A stretch of DNA of 64,000 nt from the NCBI RefSeq assembly GCF_004209755.1, contig NZ_CP035913.1, positions 744,001 through 808,000 on the forward strand, written 5' to 3'. The notes under the pieces are model-generated. The model saw only the letters and a list, made by a program, of their open reading frames with translations. It did not search any database and was not told the DNA's origin. This DNA is from Pseudoduganella lutea. Lineage in GTDB: Bacteria > Pseudomonadota > Gammaproteobacteria > Burkholderiales > Burkholderiaceae_D. Position numbers and translations under genes: made by a program. Below are positions 18,611 to 27,947 of the stretch, piece after piece. Numbering within the stretch: position 1 is the first letter of the stretch; each line of letters starts with the position of its first letter.

Positions 18611-18660
18611 TTGTGTCTCCTGTATTTCTGAATTTGATGTCCCAGCTTAGTGGGGCCGCC

Positions 18661-18690
18661 GGTATCGCCAAAGCCTTGTTTGGCGATACC
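18661..18690. promoter_or_regulatory. Perfect 12-bp inverted repeat inside the operon
   Basis: GGTATCGCCAAA and its exact complement flank a 6-base loop in the only sizeable gap of the leftward operon, between GH106 and the amidohydrolase. It has no T tract. It could be an mRNA hairpin that tunes downstream expression or an operator for a second promoter; the outer GGTATC/GATACC resembles the GATA-N5-TATC sites near 29660. Confidence 0.6.
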
Positions 18691-18724
18691 AGCTATCGCG
18701 CGTCCTGGCGCCGGCGGGCCTGCG

Positions 18725-21700
18725 CTACTGCGACAGTACCCGCAGGGTGACCGGTCCGATCAGCCCCGCGGGGCGCAGTGGCGCGTCGGCCTTGTACGTC
18801 GGCGCGGCGGTGAATGTGACCTTTCGAGCACCCGGCTGCGCGTCGCCGACGAGGCGATTGACCCACAGGTTGGCCACCCTGACCTCCACGGTATTGGCGC
18901 CCGCCACGACCAGCCGACCAATGTCGACTTCATACGGCTGCTTCCACGCGATGCCAGCACTCCTGCCATTCACGATCACTTCGGCCACGTCGCCCACGCG
19001 GCCCAGGTCCAGCTTCAGCGGCCTGCCCGGTTCCGCACCGTCGGGCAGCGTGAAGCCGCGCCGCCAGATGCTCGTTCCCGAGAAATATCTGACCTGTGGG
19101 TCGCCACTGTCCGTCAACGAGCCCGGTGCACGATCGGCGATGGTGCCCGGTGCGGCAAGACCGTCAAAGGCGACCTGCCAGTCGCCGTCCAGGCGGGCGG
19201 CCTGCGACCATTCCGGCGCCGCGATCGTGGCACCCGGCGCGGTGGCCGCCTTGCGGAACACGACAAAGACCGATTCGTTCGCCCCCAGCGAGAGCGGCAT
19301 CGCCGTCCTGCCGCCCGCCGTTCGATAACTTGCCGGCTCACCCAGCCCGCTGTCGGCACGCCAGAATTCGGGCGCCTTGCCGCGCACGTTGAACAGCGCC
19401 TCCGTGCTGACCGGCGCCGCCGTGCGGTTGACGATGAAATACACGTCGCCGTCGTCCAGCCGGCGGTGCACGAACGACAGCGGGGTATCGCCGGCGCCGG
19501 CACCGGCATACTCGACGTCCGGCGCCTGGCCCAGCGTCGCCAGCACCGTTTCCACGTCGCGGCTGTCGACGACCCTTCCCTTGCCGACCCTGCCGCTGTC
19601 TTTGCCGCCGCCTTTTCCACCCCACATGCGCTTCACCAGCGCGGCGAATTGCCGGGCATCGTCGCCGAGCGCCGGTGAGCCGGCGGGAGCAGGTCCGACG
19701 ATCGTCGCGCCCTGCGTGGCCAGCGTGTGCAGCCTGCGCAGCGTGGCCAGCGTCATCTTCCGGCTGCTGCCGCCCAGGTACAGCACGCGATAGCGCGCGC
19801 CGCTCTTCGCCACCAGGTCGCCGTCCTTCACCAACAGCGCCTGCGCCAGTGCGTCGGCATTGACGAAGTCGTAGGCGTACCGGCGCGGCGCGTCGGTCGG
19901 CTGGCCCGCCTTGTACAGCGTCACCAGCGGCGCTTCTTCTCCGTAGAAGTAGGCCACGTCGGCGTAGTGGCGCCCCTGTTGCAGCAGGTACGCACTGCGC
20001 GCCATGTAGTCGACCCACGGCCGCGCCATGCCGGCCCAGGTTTCGTTGCGATTGAAGTACTGGCCGAAGATCGCCAGCGACAGGCCCGGCTTTTTATCCT
20101 CGCCCAGCGGCTGGTGCACCGACGTGTGGATCACCGGCAGGTTGACGCCGTTGGCGAACTCCGTGTCGATCATCGGGCGCAGGTCGGACGGGGCGAAGGC
20201 CCACGGCGCCATCGCGCTCGTCATCGATTCGGCCGCCACCAGGTTCTGGCCGTAGAGGTGCGCGACCGAGGCGGCGCCCCGCATGTCGGCGATGGCGGTC
20301 GGGTTGGGTCCGAGGTCCGGGCGATACGTCCACATCGCCGCCATCGGGATATCCGCGTGGCGCCGCATGGCCATGTCGTCGCCCAGCGTGACGCGCGCGC
20401 TCTCCAGCGCCTCGCCATAGACTTTCATGCCCCGTTCGCGCGCCACGGACGCCACGGTGCCATAGTGCTCGCTGGCCACCAGCTCCGCCAGCGTGCGGCG
20501 GTAATCGTAGAGGAAGGCGTCGGTACGGGCGCGGTTGCCGATGACGAGGCCCGTCAGGGCCGGCAGCCAGGGCCGCGCGTCATAGCCGCGCAGCCGCCGG
20601 AACTGGTCGAGCATGCGCGGTGTCCAGTTCGCGGCGCCGACCTCGGTGCTGTCGGTCACCAGCGCACGCACGCCGCGCTTGCCGATCATATCCTTGCCAA
20701 CCGCCCTTTCGTAATTGCCCAGGTAGGTCTGCAGGTAGCGGCGCACCGCCCCGCTGTCGTACTTGTCGACTTCCAGCCCGGTGGCTTCCGGCGTCGCCGG
20801 GTGGTTCTCGATGCCGGTCAGCGACCAGCCGAGCCGCACGATCTTCCACTTCCCGCTTGGCGGCGTCCACCGCAGCGTGCCGTCCGCGGCCAGCTTGCCC
20901 GTCAGGTCGACGACTTGCGACGGCGGCGTGCCGGCCTCGTTCGGATCGGCGGCCGCATCGAGCGCGTGGTAGTCGGCCACGGTCGCGAAGCCGGCCTTGG
21001 CCTCGAACTGGTTCACGCGCGGCTCCGCCGACAGGACCAGCTGGCCGAGGCGCAGGTTCTTCGGCCTGGCCATCGCCGCGAACGGCCCCGTATCGGCGCC
21101 GGGCACCGGCATGAAGCCGGGATTGACGGCTGGCGGGTTGGCCTTGATCACGACCCGGAACTTCGCCGCCGTGACCGGTGCGAAGCCGGCGGTGGCCGGC
21201 ACCAGCGACAGCGGCAGGTCAGCGACTTTCTTCCACGTCTGGCCGTCCATGCTGGCTTCCAGCACGGACTGGTAAGCGGGACCCTCGAAGATGTTGCCTG
21301 CTCCCGGCGTGAAGATCGTGGCCGAACGCACGGTGCGCGGTGCCGGGTAGTCGAGCGTGACGACGATGGCTTCGCCGGCAGCCGGCGGCGCGATCTCGAC
21401 GACGTCGCCGTCGTGCGCCATCGCCAGCCTGCGCGCATCGAGCGTTCTTTCGCCGAGCCGGATGCCTGGCAGCTCGCCGGTCCCTGCCCCGGCCGGCCAT
21501 GCATAGACGCCGACGTCGGCGCCGGCCTGTGCCAGCTTCTGCGCGTCCGGCCGGTGCCCCATGATATCGGGCAGCACGAACAGGCCCTGGAACGGCCCGC
21601 TCGTACGTGGCGCGGGCGCGAGCTTCAGCTCGACCGGCTTGCCGCCATCGACGACCGTCTCGGACCAGACCAGCTTCTTCATGCCATCCTGCGCGGGCAC

Positions 21701-22078
21701 CCATGGCCCGCCCGTCTCGCTCCAGCCCGGCGAAGCGGCAATGCCGAATTCCAGGTTCTTCTCTTCCGCCAGTTGCGTGGCGAACCGGAACGCCTCCTTC
21801 CAGCCTTCATCCATGTACACCAGGCGCTTGGCGACCAGCGGCGGCGTCATCATCTCCGCGTCGAAGTTCTGCAGGCCGCCCAGACCCGAACGCGACATCC
21901 ACTCGATATCCTTGCGGATGCCCTCCTTCGTGATATTGCCGTTCAACCAGTGCCACCACACGCGCGGGCGGGCCGTTTGCGGCGGGTCGGCAAACCCCTT
22001 CGCCAGCTCGTCTCCCCAGGCGGGCAACGTCACGGCGGCAACAACCGCCAGGCAGATCGTCTTCAAGCGCGGTGCCAT
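18725..22078 (-). CDS. GH106 alpha-L-rhamnosidase, exported
   Basis: Releases terminal alpha-L-rhamnose from glycosides. The 1117 residues start with a signal peptide (MAPRLKTICLAVVAAVTLPAW) and carry the family-106 hallmark VWWHWLNGNITKEGIRKD followed by GGLQNFD. A beta-sandwich region and a C-terminal jelly-roll (about 1000-1117) follow, a usual architecture and length for GH106. A Gly/Lys-rich linker (GGKGGGKDSG) lies near residue 820. The ATG is two bases after the GH1 stop, so the two glycosidases are coupled. Exact cleavage residues are not assigned here. Probable substrates in this context are rutinosides or neohesperidosides. Confidence 0.9.
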   Translation of the reverse strand: MAPRLKTICLAVVAAVTLPAWGDELAKGFADPPQTARPRVWWHWLNGNITKEGIRKDIEWMSRSGLGGLQNFDAEMMTPPLVAKRLVYMDEGWKEAFRFATQLAEEKNLEFGIAASPGWSETGGPWVPAQDGMKKLVWSETVVDGGKPVELKLAPAPRTSGPFQGLFVLPDIMGHRPDAQKLAQAGADVGVYAWPAGAGTGELPGIRLGERTLDARRLAMAHDGDVVEIAPPAAGEAIVVTLDYPAPRTVRSATIFTPGAGNIFEGPAYQSVLEASMDGQTWKKVADLPLSLVPATAGFAPVTAAKFRVVIKANPPAVNPGFMPVPGADTGPFAAMARPKNLRLGQLVLSAEPRVNQFEAKAGFATVADYHALDAAADPNEAGTPPSQVVDLTGKLAADGTLRWTPPSGKWKIVRLGWSLTGIENHPATPEATGLEVDKYDSGAVRRYLQTYLGNYERAVGKDMIGKRGVRALVTDSTEVGAANWTPRMLDQFRRLRGYDARPWLPALTGLVIGNRARTDAFLYDYRRTLAELVASEHYGTVASVARERGMKVYGEALESARVTLGDDMAMRRHADIPMAAMWTYRPDLGPNPTAIADMRGAASVAHLYGQNLVAAESMTSAMAPWAFAPSDLRPMIDTEFANGVNLPVIHTSVHQPLGEDKKPGLSLAIFGQYFNRNETWAGMARPWVDYMARSAYLLQQGRHYADVAYFYGEEAPLVTLYKAGQPTDAPRRYAYDFVNADALAQALLVKDGDLVAKSGARYRVLYLGGSSRKMTLATLRRLHTLATQGATIVGPAPAGSPALGDDARQFAALVKRMWGGKGGGKDSGRVGKGRVVDSRDVETVLATLGQAPDVEYAGAGAGDTPLSFVHRRLDDGDVYFIVNRTAAPVSTEALFNVRGKAPEFWRADSGLGEPASYRTAGGRTAMPLSLGANESVFVVFRKAATAPGATIAAPEWSQAARLDGDWQVAFDGLAAPGTIADRAPGSLTDSGDPQVRYFSGTSIWRRGFTLPDGAEPGRPLKLDLGRVGDVAEVIVNGRSAGIAWKQPYEVDIGRLVVAGANTVEVRVANLWVNRLVGDAQPGARKVTFTAAPTYKADAPLRPAGLIGPVTLRVLSQ

Positions 22079-22080
22079 CG

Positions 22081-23448
22081 TCAGACCCCGTTCGCCCTGG
22101 CGACCTTGCCGAGTACCGCGAGGCTGGGCTTGGCGGTGCGCTTCATCGTCTTGCGGTCCACGTCGATCAGGCCGAAGCGGGGACCGTAGCCGAAGATCCA
22201 TTCGAAATTGTCCAGCAGCGACCAGTGGACATAGCCGCGCACGTCGATGCCATCCTTCAGGCAAGCGGCCACGCCGGCCACCGCCGTGCCGATGTAGGCA
22301 ACGCGCTGCCTGTCGTCGTCGGTCGACGTGCCGTTCTCCGTCACGTACAGCGGCTTCTTCACGTGCTGCGCCGTATAACGCAGCGTGGCTTCCAGCGCCT
22401 GCGGGTAGTACTCCATGTGCGCCGACGTCATCACCGCATCCTTGGGCGGCGGCAGCACGCCTTCCGGGCCGATCAGCTCGCGCGTGTACGTCTGCACGCC
22501 GAAGAAGTCGCCATGCTCGTTGATCGCCTTGAACCACGGTTCATAGGCGATCGCGCGCTTGCGGTCGCGCATGGCGGGATCGCCCACTGCCTGGTCGTCG
22601 GCGATGGCGATCGAGAAGCCCACCGGCAGTTGCGGGCGTACCGCCTTGACGGCCTGGTACGCGGCCGCGTGGCCTTGCAGCTGGCCGGCCTGGATCTTGT
22701 CGAAATCGCCGAACAGCCAGGCGGAGAATTTGTCGGAGCTACTTTGGCGCGCGGCCTCCGCCAGCATGGCCTTCATGCGCGGGTTGCCGGCCATGCCGGA
22801 CAGCGGGCCGGGGATGCCGAACAGCAGGCGCGCCAGGTTCGGTTCATTGAACGTGGTGGCGTAGTCGATCAGGTGGCCCAGGTGGCGCGTCACCCTGTCG
22901 CAATAGCGCGCGAACAGCTCGGCCGCGCCCTCCGCTTCCCAGCCGCCGCGCGCGGCGAACCAGCGCGGGTTGACGAAGTGGTTGAAGCTGACCATCGTGC
23001 GCACGCCGCGCCTGCGGCACGCTTCCAGCACGTCGCGATAATGCTCCAGCGCGGCGATGGAGAACAGGCCCTCGACCGGCTCCACGCGTGCCCACTCGAT
23101 CGAAAAGCGGAACGTGTTCAGGCCCGCCTGCGCCAGCAAGCCGATATCCTGGTCGAACAGCCGGTAATGGTCGACACCGGCGGCCGACGGTTCCTTGAAC
23201 TCGGTCGGCTGCACGTTTTCCAGCAACCACGCATCGCTGTTGACGTTGTCGCCCTCGGCCTGGTGGCCGGCGATCGCCGCGCCCCACAGGAAGCCTTTTG
23301 GGAACGCGCCTTTTGCTTTCGTGGCGGCAGCGGCGGCCGTGGCGGCGCCGGGCAGCATGGCGGCGCCGGCCAGCGCCGTGCCGAGGCCCAGCAGGTTGCG
23401 GCGGCGCGGGTTGTTCGGGGTATTGCCCTTGTCGGACTGATGGGTCAT
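22081..23448 (-). CDS. GH1 beta-glucosidase with Tat-type signal
   Basis: Retaining beta-glucosidase of 455 residues. The acid/base is in TFNEP and the nucleophile in YVTENG, both intact. The N-terminus has a twin-arginine-like segment (RRRNLLGLG, then an Ala-rich stretch), suggesting folded export to the periplasm; most bacterial GH1 enzymes are cytoplasmic. The start at 23448 is preferred over 23460 because GGAG lies seven bases before it. Paired with the downstream GH106, it would remove the glucose left after rhamnose removal, or the whole disaccharide. Confidence 0.9.
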   Translation of the reverse strand: MTHQSDKGNTPNNPRRRNLLGLGTALAGAAMLPGAATAAAAATKAKGAFPKGFLWGAAIAGHQAEGDNVNSDAWLLENVQPTEFKEPSAAGVDHYRLFDQDIGLLAQAGLNTFRFSIEWARVEPVEGLFSIAALEHYRDVLEACRRRGVRTMVSFNHFVNPRWFAARGGWEAEGAAELFARYCDRVTRHLGHLIDYATTFNEPNLARLLFGIPGPLSGMAGNPRMKAMLAEAARQSSSDKFSAWLFGDFDKIQAGQLQGHAAAYQAVKAVRPQLPVGFSIAIADDQAVGDPAMRDRKRAIAYEPWFKAINEHGDFFGVQTYTRELIGPEGVLPPPKDAVMTSAHMEYYPQALEATLRYTAQHVKKPLYVTENGTSTDDDRQRVAYIGTAVAGVAACLKDGIDVRGYVHWSLLDNFEWIFGYGPRFGLIDVDRKTMKRTAKPSLAVLGKVARANGV

Positions 23449-23503
23449 GCCTGTCTCCATTGTTGTTGTGATGAGCGTCGTTACAAGCGGATCGTGAACG
23501 CGG

Positions 23504-25084
23504 CTATTGCAAGCGGTCCTTCAGGCCCGCCGCCAGCGCGAGTAACCCGGCGCCATCGCCGGCCACGCCGTATACGTAGTGATCGGGCCGCACCACCGCG
23601 GCATGGACACCGTGCCGCGCCAGCCAGCCGGCCACCACGCCATCGGTTTCGCCCGTCTGCATGCGGTGCGGGCCGCTGGTGAAACCGTCTTCGCCGGGCG
23701 GCAGCGACACCAGCATGCCGAGGCTTGCCGCCACCGGCAGCAGGCCGGCAGGCAGTCCGTCGACCGGCAGGTCGGTGACGATGCGCCAGCCGGTGCCGGC
23801 GATGTCATCCAGCAGCACCGGCCCGGCCGGACCGTGCACGCGGGGCTGCGGGAACAGCCTGCCGACGCCATCGGCGGCCTTGCCGCCATCCGCGTCCAGC
23901 AGGCCGGCCGACAGCGGCGGGATGATGTCCTGCCGTGCCTGCGTTTTCACCTGGCCGCCGGCTGCATCGAGCAGCGCCGCATCGCGCGCCCGGGCCTTGA
24001 CGGTATCGCGCTCGCAGATCACGGCGCCGATTTCCTTGATGCGCGTGGTCAGCTGGCGCACGTGCTCGCGGCGCTCGTCCGCATAGGTGTCGAGCAAGGT
24101 CTCATTCGCTTCGCCGCCCAGCACGGCGCGCAACTTCCACGCCAGGTTGGCCACATCGCGCACGCCCTGGCACATGCCCTGCCCCAGGAACGGCGGCTGC
24201 TGGTGCGCCGCATCGCCGGCGATGAACACTCGGCCCTTGCGCCATTCCCTGGCCACCAGCGCGTGGAAGCGGTAGCTGGCCTGGCGCCACAGCGTGGCGT
24301 CGTCGCGGCCGATCCACCGCTGCAGCACGCTCCATGCGCCCTCCTCGGTCGCCATGTATGCCGGGTCTTCGCCAGGCAGCAGCGAGATTTCCCAACGGCG
24401 GTGGTTGCCCGGCCCTATCACGTAGGTGCACGGCCGGCCGGGTTCGCAGAACTGCACGCTGGTCGACGGCAGCTTCGCCAGCCCGCGCTCGTTGACCTGC
24501 ACGTCGACCACCAGCCACGGTTCGTCGAACCGCAGGTCTTCCAGTTCGATGCCGAGCGCTTCGCGCACCGCGCTGGAGGCGCCGTCGCAGCCGATCGCGT
24601 AGCGCGCCTTCACGGTGCTGCGCTCACCGCCCGCATCTTCCAGGTGCAGCGTGACACCGGCGTCATGCTGTTCCAGGCCGGTGAAACGCATGCCCAGCCT
24701 TACCTCGACATTGGGCAGCTCGCGCACGTGCCGGCGCAGCGCCGCTTCCACCGGCGGCTGCGTGAACACCATCGACGGCGTGTGGCCCAGCGGGTAAGGC
24801 GGCGCCACCGTGGCCAGCCGCTTGATCAGCTGGCCATCGACGCCGTAGTACTCGGACGGCGTGAACGGCTCGCAGAACGGCGCGATGGCGTCCGCCAGCC
24901 CGAGGTTCTGGAACACCCGCATGATCTCGTGGTCCAGCGCGATGGCACGCGGCTTCGGGTACACCTCGTCGGTGCGGTCGATCACCAGCGTGCGCAGGCC
25001 GGCCTGGCCCAGCAGCGCGGCAGCCACCGCGCCGGAAGGCCCGAAGCCGACGACCGCCACGTCGTAGTCGGGATGCGTGTTCAT
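23504..25084 (-). CDS. FAD-dependent aromatic monooxygenase (MhpA/FdeE-like)
   Basis: Class A flavoprotein hydroxylase that would add oxygen to a phenolic ring using NAD(P)H. The 526 residues have the FAD-binding GFGPSGAVAA near the N-terminus, the DG motif (GCDGASSAVR) near residue 165, and the FAD-binding FIAGDAAH near residue 275, plus a thioredoxin-like C-terminal domain as in MhpA. The ATG overlaps the stop of the FAH-family gene by 4 bp. In this gene set it most resembles FdeE, which hydroxylates naringenin at C8. Family is firm; substrate is inferred. Confidence 0.9.
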   Translation of the reverse strand: MNTHPDYDVAVVGFGPSGAVAAALLGQAGLRTLVIDRTDEVYPKPRAIALDHEIMRVFQNLGLADAIAPFCEPFTPSEYYGVDGQLIKRLATVAPPYPLGHTPSMVFTQPPVEAALRRHVRELPNVEVRLGMRFTGLEQHDAGVTLHLEDAGGERSTVKARYAIGCDGASSAVREALGIELEDLRFDEPWLVVDVQVNERGLAKLPSTSVQFCEPGRPCTYVIGPGNHRRWEISLLPGEDPAYMATEEGAWSVLQRWIGRDDATLWRQASYRFHALVAREWRKGRVFIAGDAAHQQPPFLGQGMCQGVRDVANLAWKLRAVLGGEANETLLDTYADERREHVRQLTTRIKEIGAVICERDTVKARARDAALLDAAGGQVKTQARQDIIPPLSAGLLDADGGKAADGVGRLFPQPRVHGPAGPVLLDDIAGTGWRIVTDLPVDGLPAGLLPVAASLGMLVSLPPGEDGFTSGPHRMQTGETDGVVAGWLARHGVHAAVVRPDHYVYGVAGDGAGLLALAAGLKDRLQ

Positions 25085-25953
25085 GCCTGTGCTTCGTCGT
25101 GGATCGTGTTGACCAGCAGGCCCACGCCCTCGATCTCGATTTCGATGGTGTCGCCATGCTTCATCCAGACAGGCGGCACGCGCGACTGGCCCACGCCGGC
25201 CGGCGTGCCCATCGCGATCACGTCGCCCGCTTCCAGCGTCACGCATTCGGACAGCAGCGCAATGGTTTCCGCCACGTCCCAGATCATGTCGCGGGTGTTC
25301 GCATCCTGCATGACTTCACCGTTCAGGCGCGACTGGATGCGCAGGCCGGCGCCGCCCGGCGGCAGCTCGTCCGCCGTGACCAGTACCGGGCCGAACGCGC
25401 CGGTGCGGTCGAAGTTCTTGCCGATCGTCCATTGCGGGGTGCGCTTCTGGAAGTCGCGTACCGAGATGTCGTTGAAGGCCGCGTAGCCGAACACGTAGTC
25501 CAGCGCGTTCTCCTTCGTGATATGGCGGCCGCGCTTGCCGATGACGACGGCCAGTTCGGCCTCGTAGTCGAGCTTTTCGGACACGCGCGGCCGTTCGGCA
25601 GCTTCGCCATGCGCCAGCAGCGACGTGGTCGAACGCAGGAAGAACCACGGGTAGACCGGCTTGTCGCGGCCGCTCTCGGCGGCGTGGTCGTAATAGTTCA
25701 GGCCCAGGCACACGGTCTTGCCCGGCTCCGGCACCACCGGCGCCAGCGCAACGCCGGCCAGCGGCTGGCGGTCGGCAGGGCCGGCCAGTTCGATGGCCCG
25801 GCGCGCGGCGGCCTGCAGGTCGATCCCCGATTGCAGCGCCTTGCGCGCATCGGCCGGCACCTCGGGTACCAGGCGATTGAGGTCGATAACGGTCTCGCCG
25901 TCGAGGATGGCCAGGCGGGCTTCGGTGCCGCTGCGGTATGAGACGAATTTCAT
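25081..25953 (-). CDS. Fumarylacetoacetate hydrolase family protein
   Basis: A 290-residue FAH-fold enzyme, cytoplasmic, acting on carbon-carbon bonds of ring-cleavage products or as a hydratase/decarboxylase. Visible landmarks are CLGLNYYDH, the metal-binding LDYEAELAVVIGK, AAFNDISVRDFQ and the C-terminal AMGTPAGVG. AGGAG precedes the ATG. It lies between the extradiol-type dioxygenase and the monooxygenase genes, where a hydrolase acting after ring cleavage is expected. Confidence 0.92.
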   Translation of the reverse strand: MKFVSYRSGTEARLAILDGETVIDLNRLVPEVPADARKALQSGIDLQAAARRAIELAGPADRQPLAGVALAPVVPEPGKTVCLGLNYYDHAAESGRDKPVYPWFFLRSTTSLLAHGEAAERPRVSEKLDYEAELAVVIGKRGRHITKENALDYVFGYAAFNDISVRDFQKRTPQWTIGKNFDRTGAFGPVLVTADELPPGGAGLRIQSRLNGEVMQDANTRDMIWDVAETIALLSECVTLEAGDVIAMGTPAGVGQSRVPPVWMKHGDTIEIEIEGVGLLVNTIHDEAQA

Positions 25954-25977
25954 GTGTTTCTCCTGTTGCTTGATTGA

Positions 25978-26892
25978 TTACTTGGTGGGTTCGATGAACC
26001 GGATTTTCTTTTGCGCCTGCTTGATGCGGTCCGAGGGCGGCTTCGACACGCCCCACTGGTCGAAGCGGCCGGGCGGCCAGGTCCAGTCGGATGGCGCGCC
26101 GACCTTGTAGCTGTCGTCGACCTGCTGCACGTCGGCCGTGTATTCGATGACGAAATCGTCCGGCCCGACGAAGTACGCAAACACGTTGTTGCCGGGGCCG
26201 TGGCGGCCCACGCCCCACTCGATCGGCCAGCCGGCATCACTCATGCGGCCGGCGCCGCGCATCACCGCGTCGAGGTCGGGCATCACGAAGGCGATGTGGT
26301 TCAGCGTGTTCGAATCGGCATCGGCCAGCGCGATGCTGTGGTGGTCCGTATTGCAGCGCATGAACGCCATCACGCGAGTCCGGTCGGACAGGCGGAAACT
26401 GAGCGCCTCTTCGAAGAATTTCTGCGCGGCGGCCACGTCGGCGCTGTTGAATACCGCGTGCGTGATGCGGACCGGTGCATCCCGCTTTGCATCGCGCCCC
26501 ACATCCGTGGCGACGTGGCGTTCGTCGCCATGCACGAAGCGCAGGATGCGCCCCTGCGGATCGGCGATGACGACGGCCGTGCCGCCGCCCGGCTCGTCCA
26601 GCGGTGCCGGGCCGGAAAGGACCGTGCCGCCGGCGCCGGGCGTGCGGCTGGCGATCGCCGCCAGGTCGCCGGGTGCCGCCACGCTGAAGGTCAGGTTGCG
26701 CACGTCCGGCTGCGCGCCGCGATGCAGCGACAGGATGTGGTGGAAGCTGCCGGTGCCGCGCAGGTAGACGGCGTCGCCCGTGCGGGCCACGGTTTGAAGG
26801 TGCCAGGTGCCGGTGTAGAACCGTTCGGCGGCATCGAGGTCGGTCACGCCGATCGCGATGCTGCGCAGCTGGCCGGCTGGTGCGGAAGTCAT
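25978..26892 (-). CDS. Two-domain extradiol ring-cleavage dioxygenase (VOC)
   Basis: Type I extradiol dioxygenase of 304 residues built of two glyoxalase-fold modules (about 8-125 and 142-255). The second module carries the expected Fe(II) ligands H145, H199 and E250, and a conserved His region at GRHGPGNN (230-235). It would open a catechol-type A ring produced by the monooxygenase, as FdeC does for 8-hydroxynaringenin. AAGGAG precedes the ATG, which overlaps the upstream stop by 4 bp. Substrate is inferred from the cluster. Confidence 0.88.
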   Translation of the reverse strand: MTSAPAGQLRSIAIGVTDLDAAERFYTGTWHLQTVARTGDAVYLRGTGSFHHILSLHRGAQPDVRNLTFSVAAPGDLAAIASRTPGAGGTVLSGPAPLDEPGGGTAVVIADPQGRILRFVHGDERHVATDVGRDAKRDAPVRITHAVFNSADVAAAQKFFEEALSFRLSDRTRVMAFMRCNTDHHSIALADADSNTLNHIAFVMPDLDAVMRGAGRMSDAGWPIEWGVGRHGPGNNVFAYFVGPDDFVIEYTADVQQVDDSYKVGAPSDWTWPPGRFDQWGVSKPPSDRIKQAQKKIRFIEPTK

Positions 26893-27947
26893 GCGGGTAC
26901 TCCTTGGGAATTGATGGCGATATCGAGGGCAAGAAAGCGCGCGGCGTTGCCGGCAACGAGCCGCTCGCGCACCGATGGATCGGACACGGCGGCCTCGATG
27001 CTGGCCACCGGCCGCGCGTCGCGGAATGCAAACGGGTAATCGGTGCCGATCATCAGCGCATCGGCGCCGAAGCGCTGCAGCAGCACGCCCAGCGTGGGCG
27101 CATCGAACACCAGCGTGTCGTAGAACAGGCGCCGCGCCTGTTCCGACGGGCCGACCGGCATCGCCTCGGCCAGCGCCGGGAACACCTTGCGGGCCTGTTC
27201 GAGGCGCGGCAGCAGCATGGCCAGCGTGCCGCCGCCGTGGCTGAATGCCATGCGCAGGCGGGGATGGCGTTCCACCAGGTTCGAGGTCAGCACGGAAGCC
27301 GCCGCCAGCCCCACTTCGGTAGGATAGCCCAGTGCCTGCAGCAGGTTCGACGGGCCGACCAGCCGGTCCGCGCCGGCCGGTTTCAGCGCGTGGACGAATA
27401 CCGCCACACCCTTCTCTTCGCACGCGGCGAAGAACGGCGCGAATTCGGGCGCGCCGGGCGGGCGGCCATTGATGTTGCTGCCGATCTCGATGGCGCGAAA
27501 GCCCAGCTGCCCGGTCAGGTAATCCAGCTCGGCCAGCGCCAGGTCCATGTCCTGCAGCGGCACGGCGCCCATGCCGACCAGCCGGCCTCCAGCCAGTTCC
27601 ACCGCGGCCGCGATCTGGTCGTTCACGTAGCGCACCAGCTGGGCCGCCGCGCAGGGCGCCATCCAGTACGACAGCAGTTCCGGCATCGGCGAGATCGCCT
27701 GGCGGGCCAGGCCCATGTCATCCATGTCGGCGACGCGGCGGGTCGGGCTCCACGCCATCTCCGACACGGTGCGGTACACCTTCCCGGAAATTATCACGTG
27801 GCGGTGACAGGCATGGGCCGGCGCCATCGATGGCCAGTCGGCCGGCACGGCGCTGCCCAGGTAGCGGGGGAAATCATGTGGGATGAAGTGCGCATGCACG
27901 TCGATGCCGCAGGTGCAGGCCGGGTGCTCGTGAAAGCCCATCGTCAT
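26889..27947 (-). CDS. Amidohydrolase of the ACMSD-like family
   Basis: A 352-residue TIM-barrel metal hydrolase or decarboxylase related to 2-amino-3-carboxymuconate semialdehyde decarboxylase. Metal-binding HAHF (near 18-21), a central VHA, SHGGG and GTDYPF are present. Cytoplasmic. It overlaps both neighbours by 4 bp (ATGA), so translation is coupled through the HbpS-like, amidohydrolase and dioxygenase genes. Such enzymes often process ring-fission products in aromatic clusters. Confidence 0.88.
   Translation of the reverse strand: MTMGFHEHPACTCGIDVHAHFIPHDFPRYLGSAVPADWPSMAPAHACHRHVIISGKVYRTVSEMAWSPTRRVADMDDMGLARQAISPMPELLSYWMAPCAAAQLVRYVNDQIAAAVELAGGRLVGMGAVPLQDMDLALAELDYLTGQLGFRAIEIGSNINGRPPGAPEFAPFFAACEEKGVAVFVHALKPAGADRLVGPSNLLQALGYPTEVGLAAASVLTSNLVERHPRLRMAFSHGGGTLAMLLPRLEQARKVFPALAEAMPVGPSEQARRLFYDTLVFDAPTLGVLLQRFGADALMIGTDYPFAFRDARPVASIEAAVSDPSVRERLVAGNAARFLALDIAINSQGVPA

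Noticed and set aside
19727..22189. 820-codon frame opposite the GH106 gene
   Set aside because: Antisense shadow with biased composition and no ribosome site.
23504..25084. Assignment of the monooxygenase as MhpA of phenylpropionate degradation
   Set aside because: The fold is the same, but no MhpB-type dioxygenase, MhpC or downstream aldolase set is present, and the neighbours fit a flavonoid pathway better.
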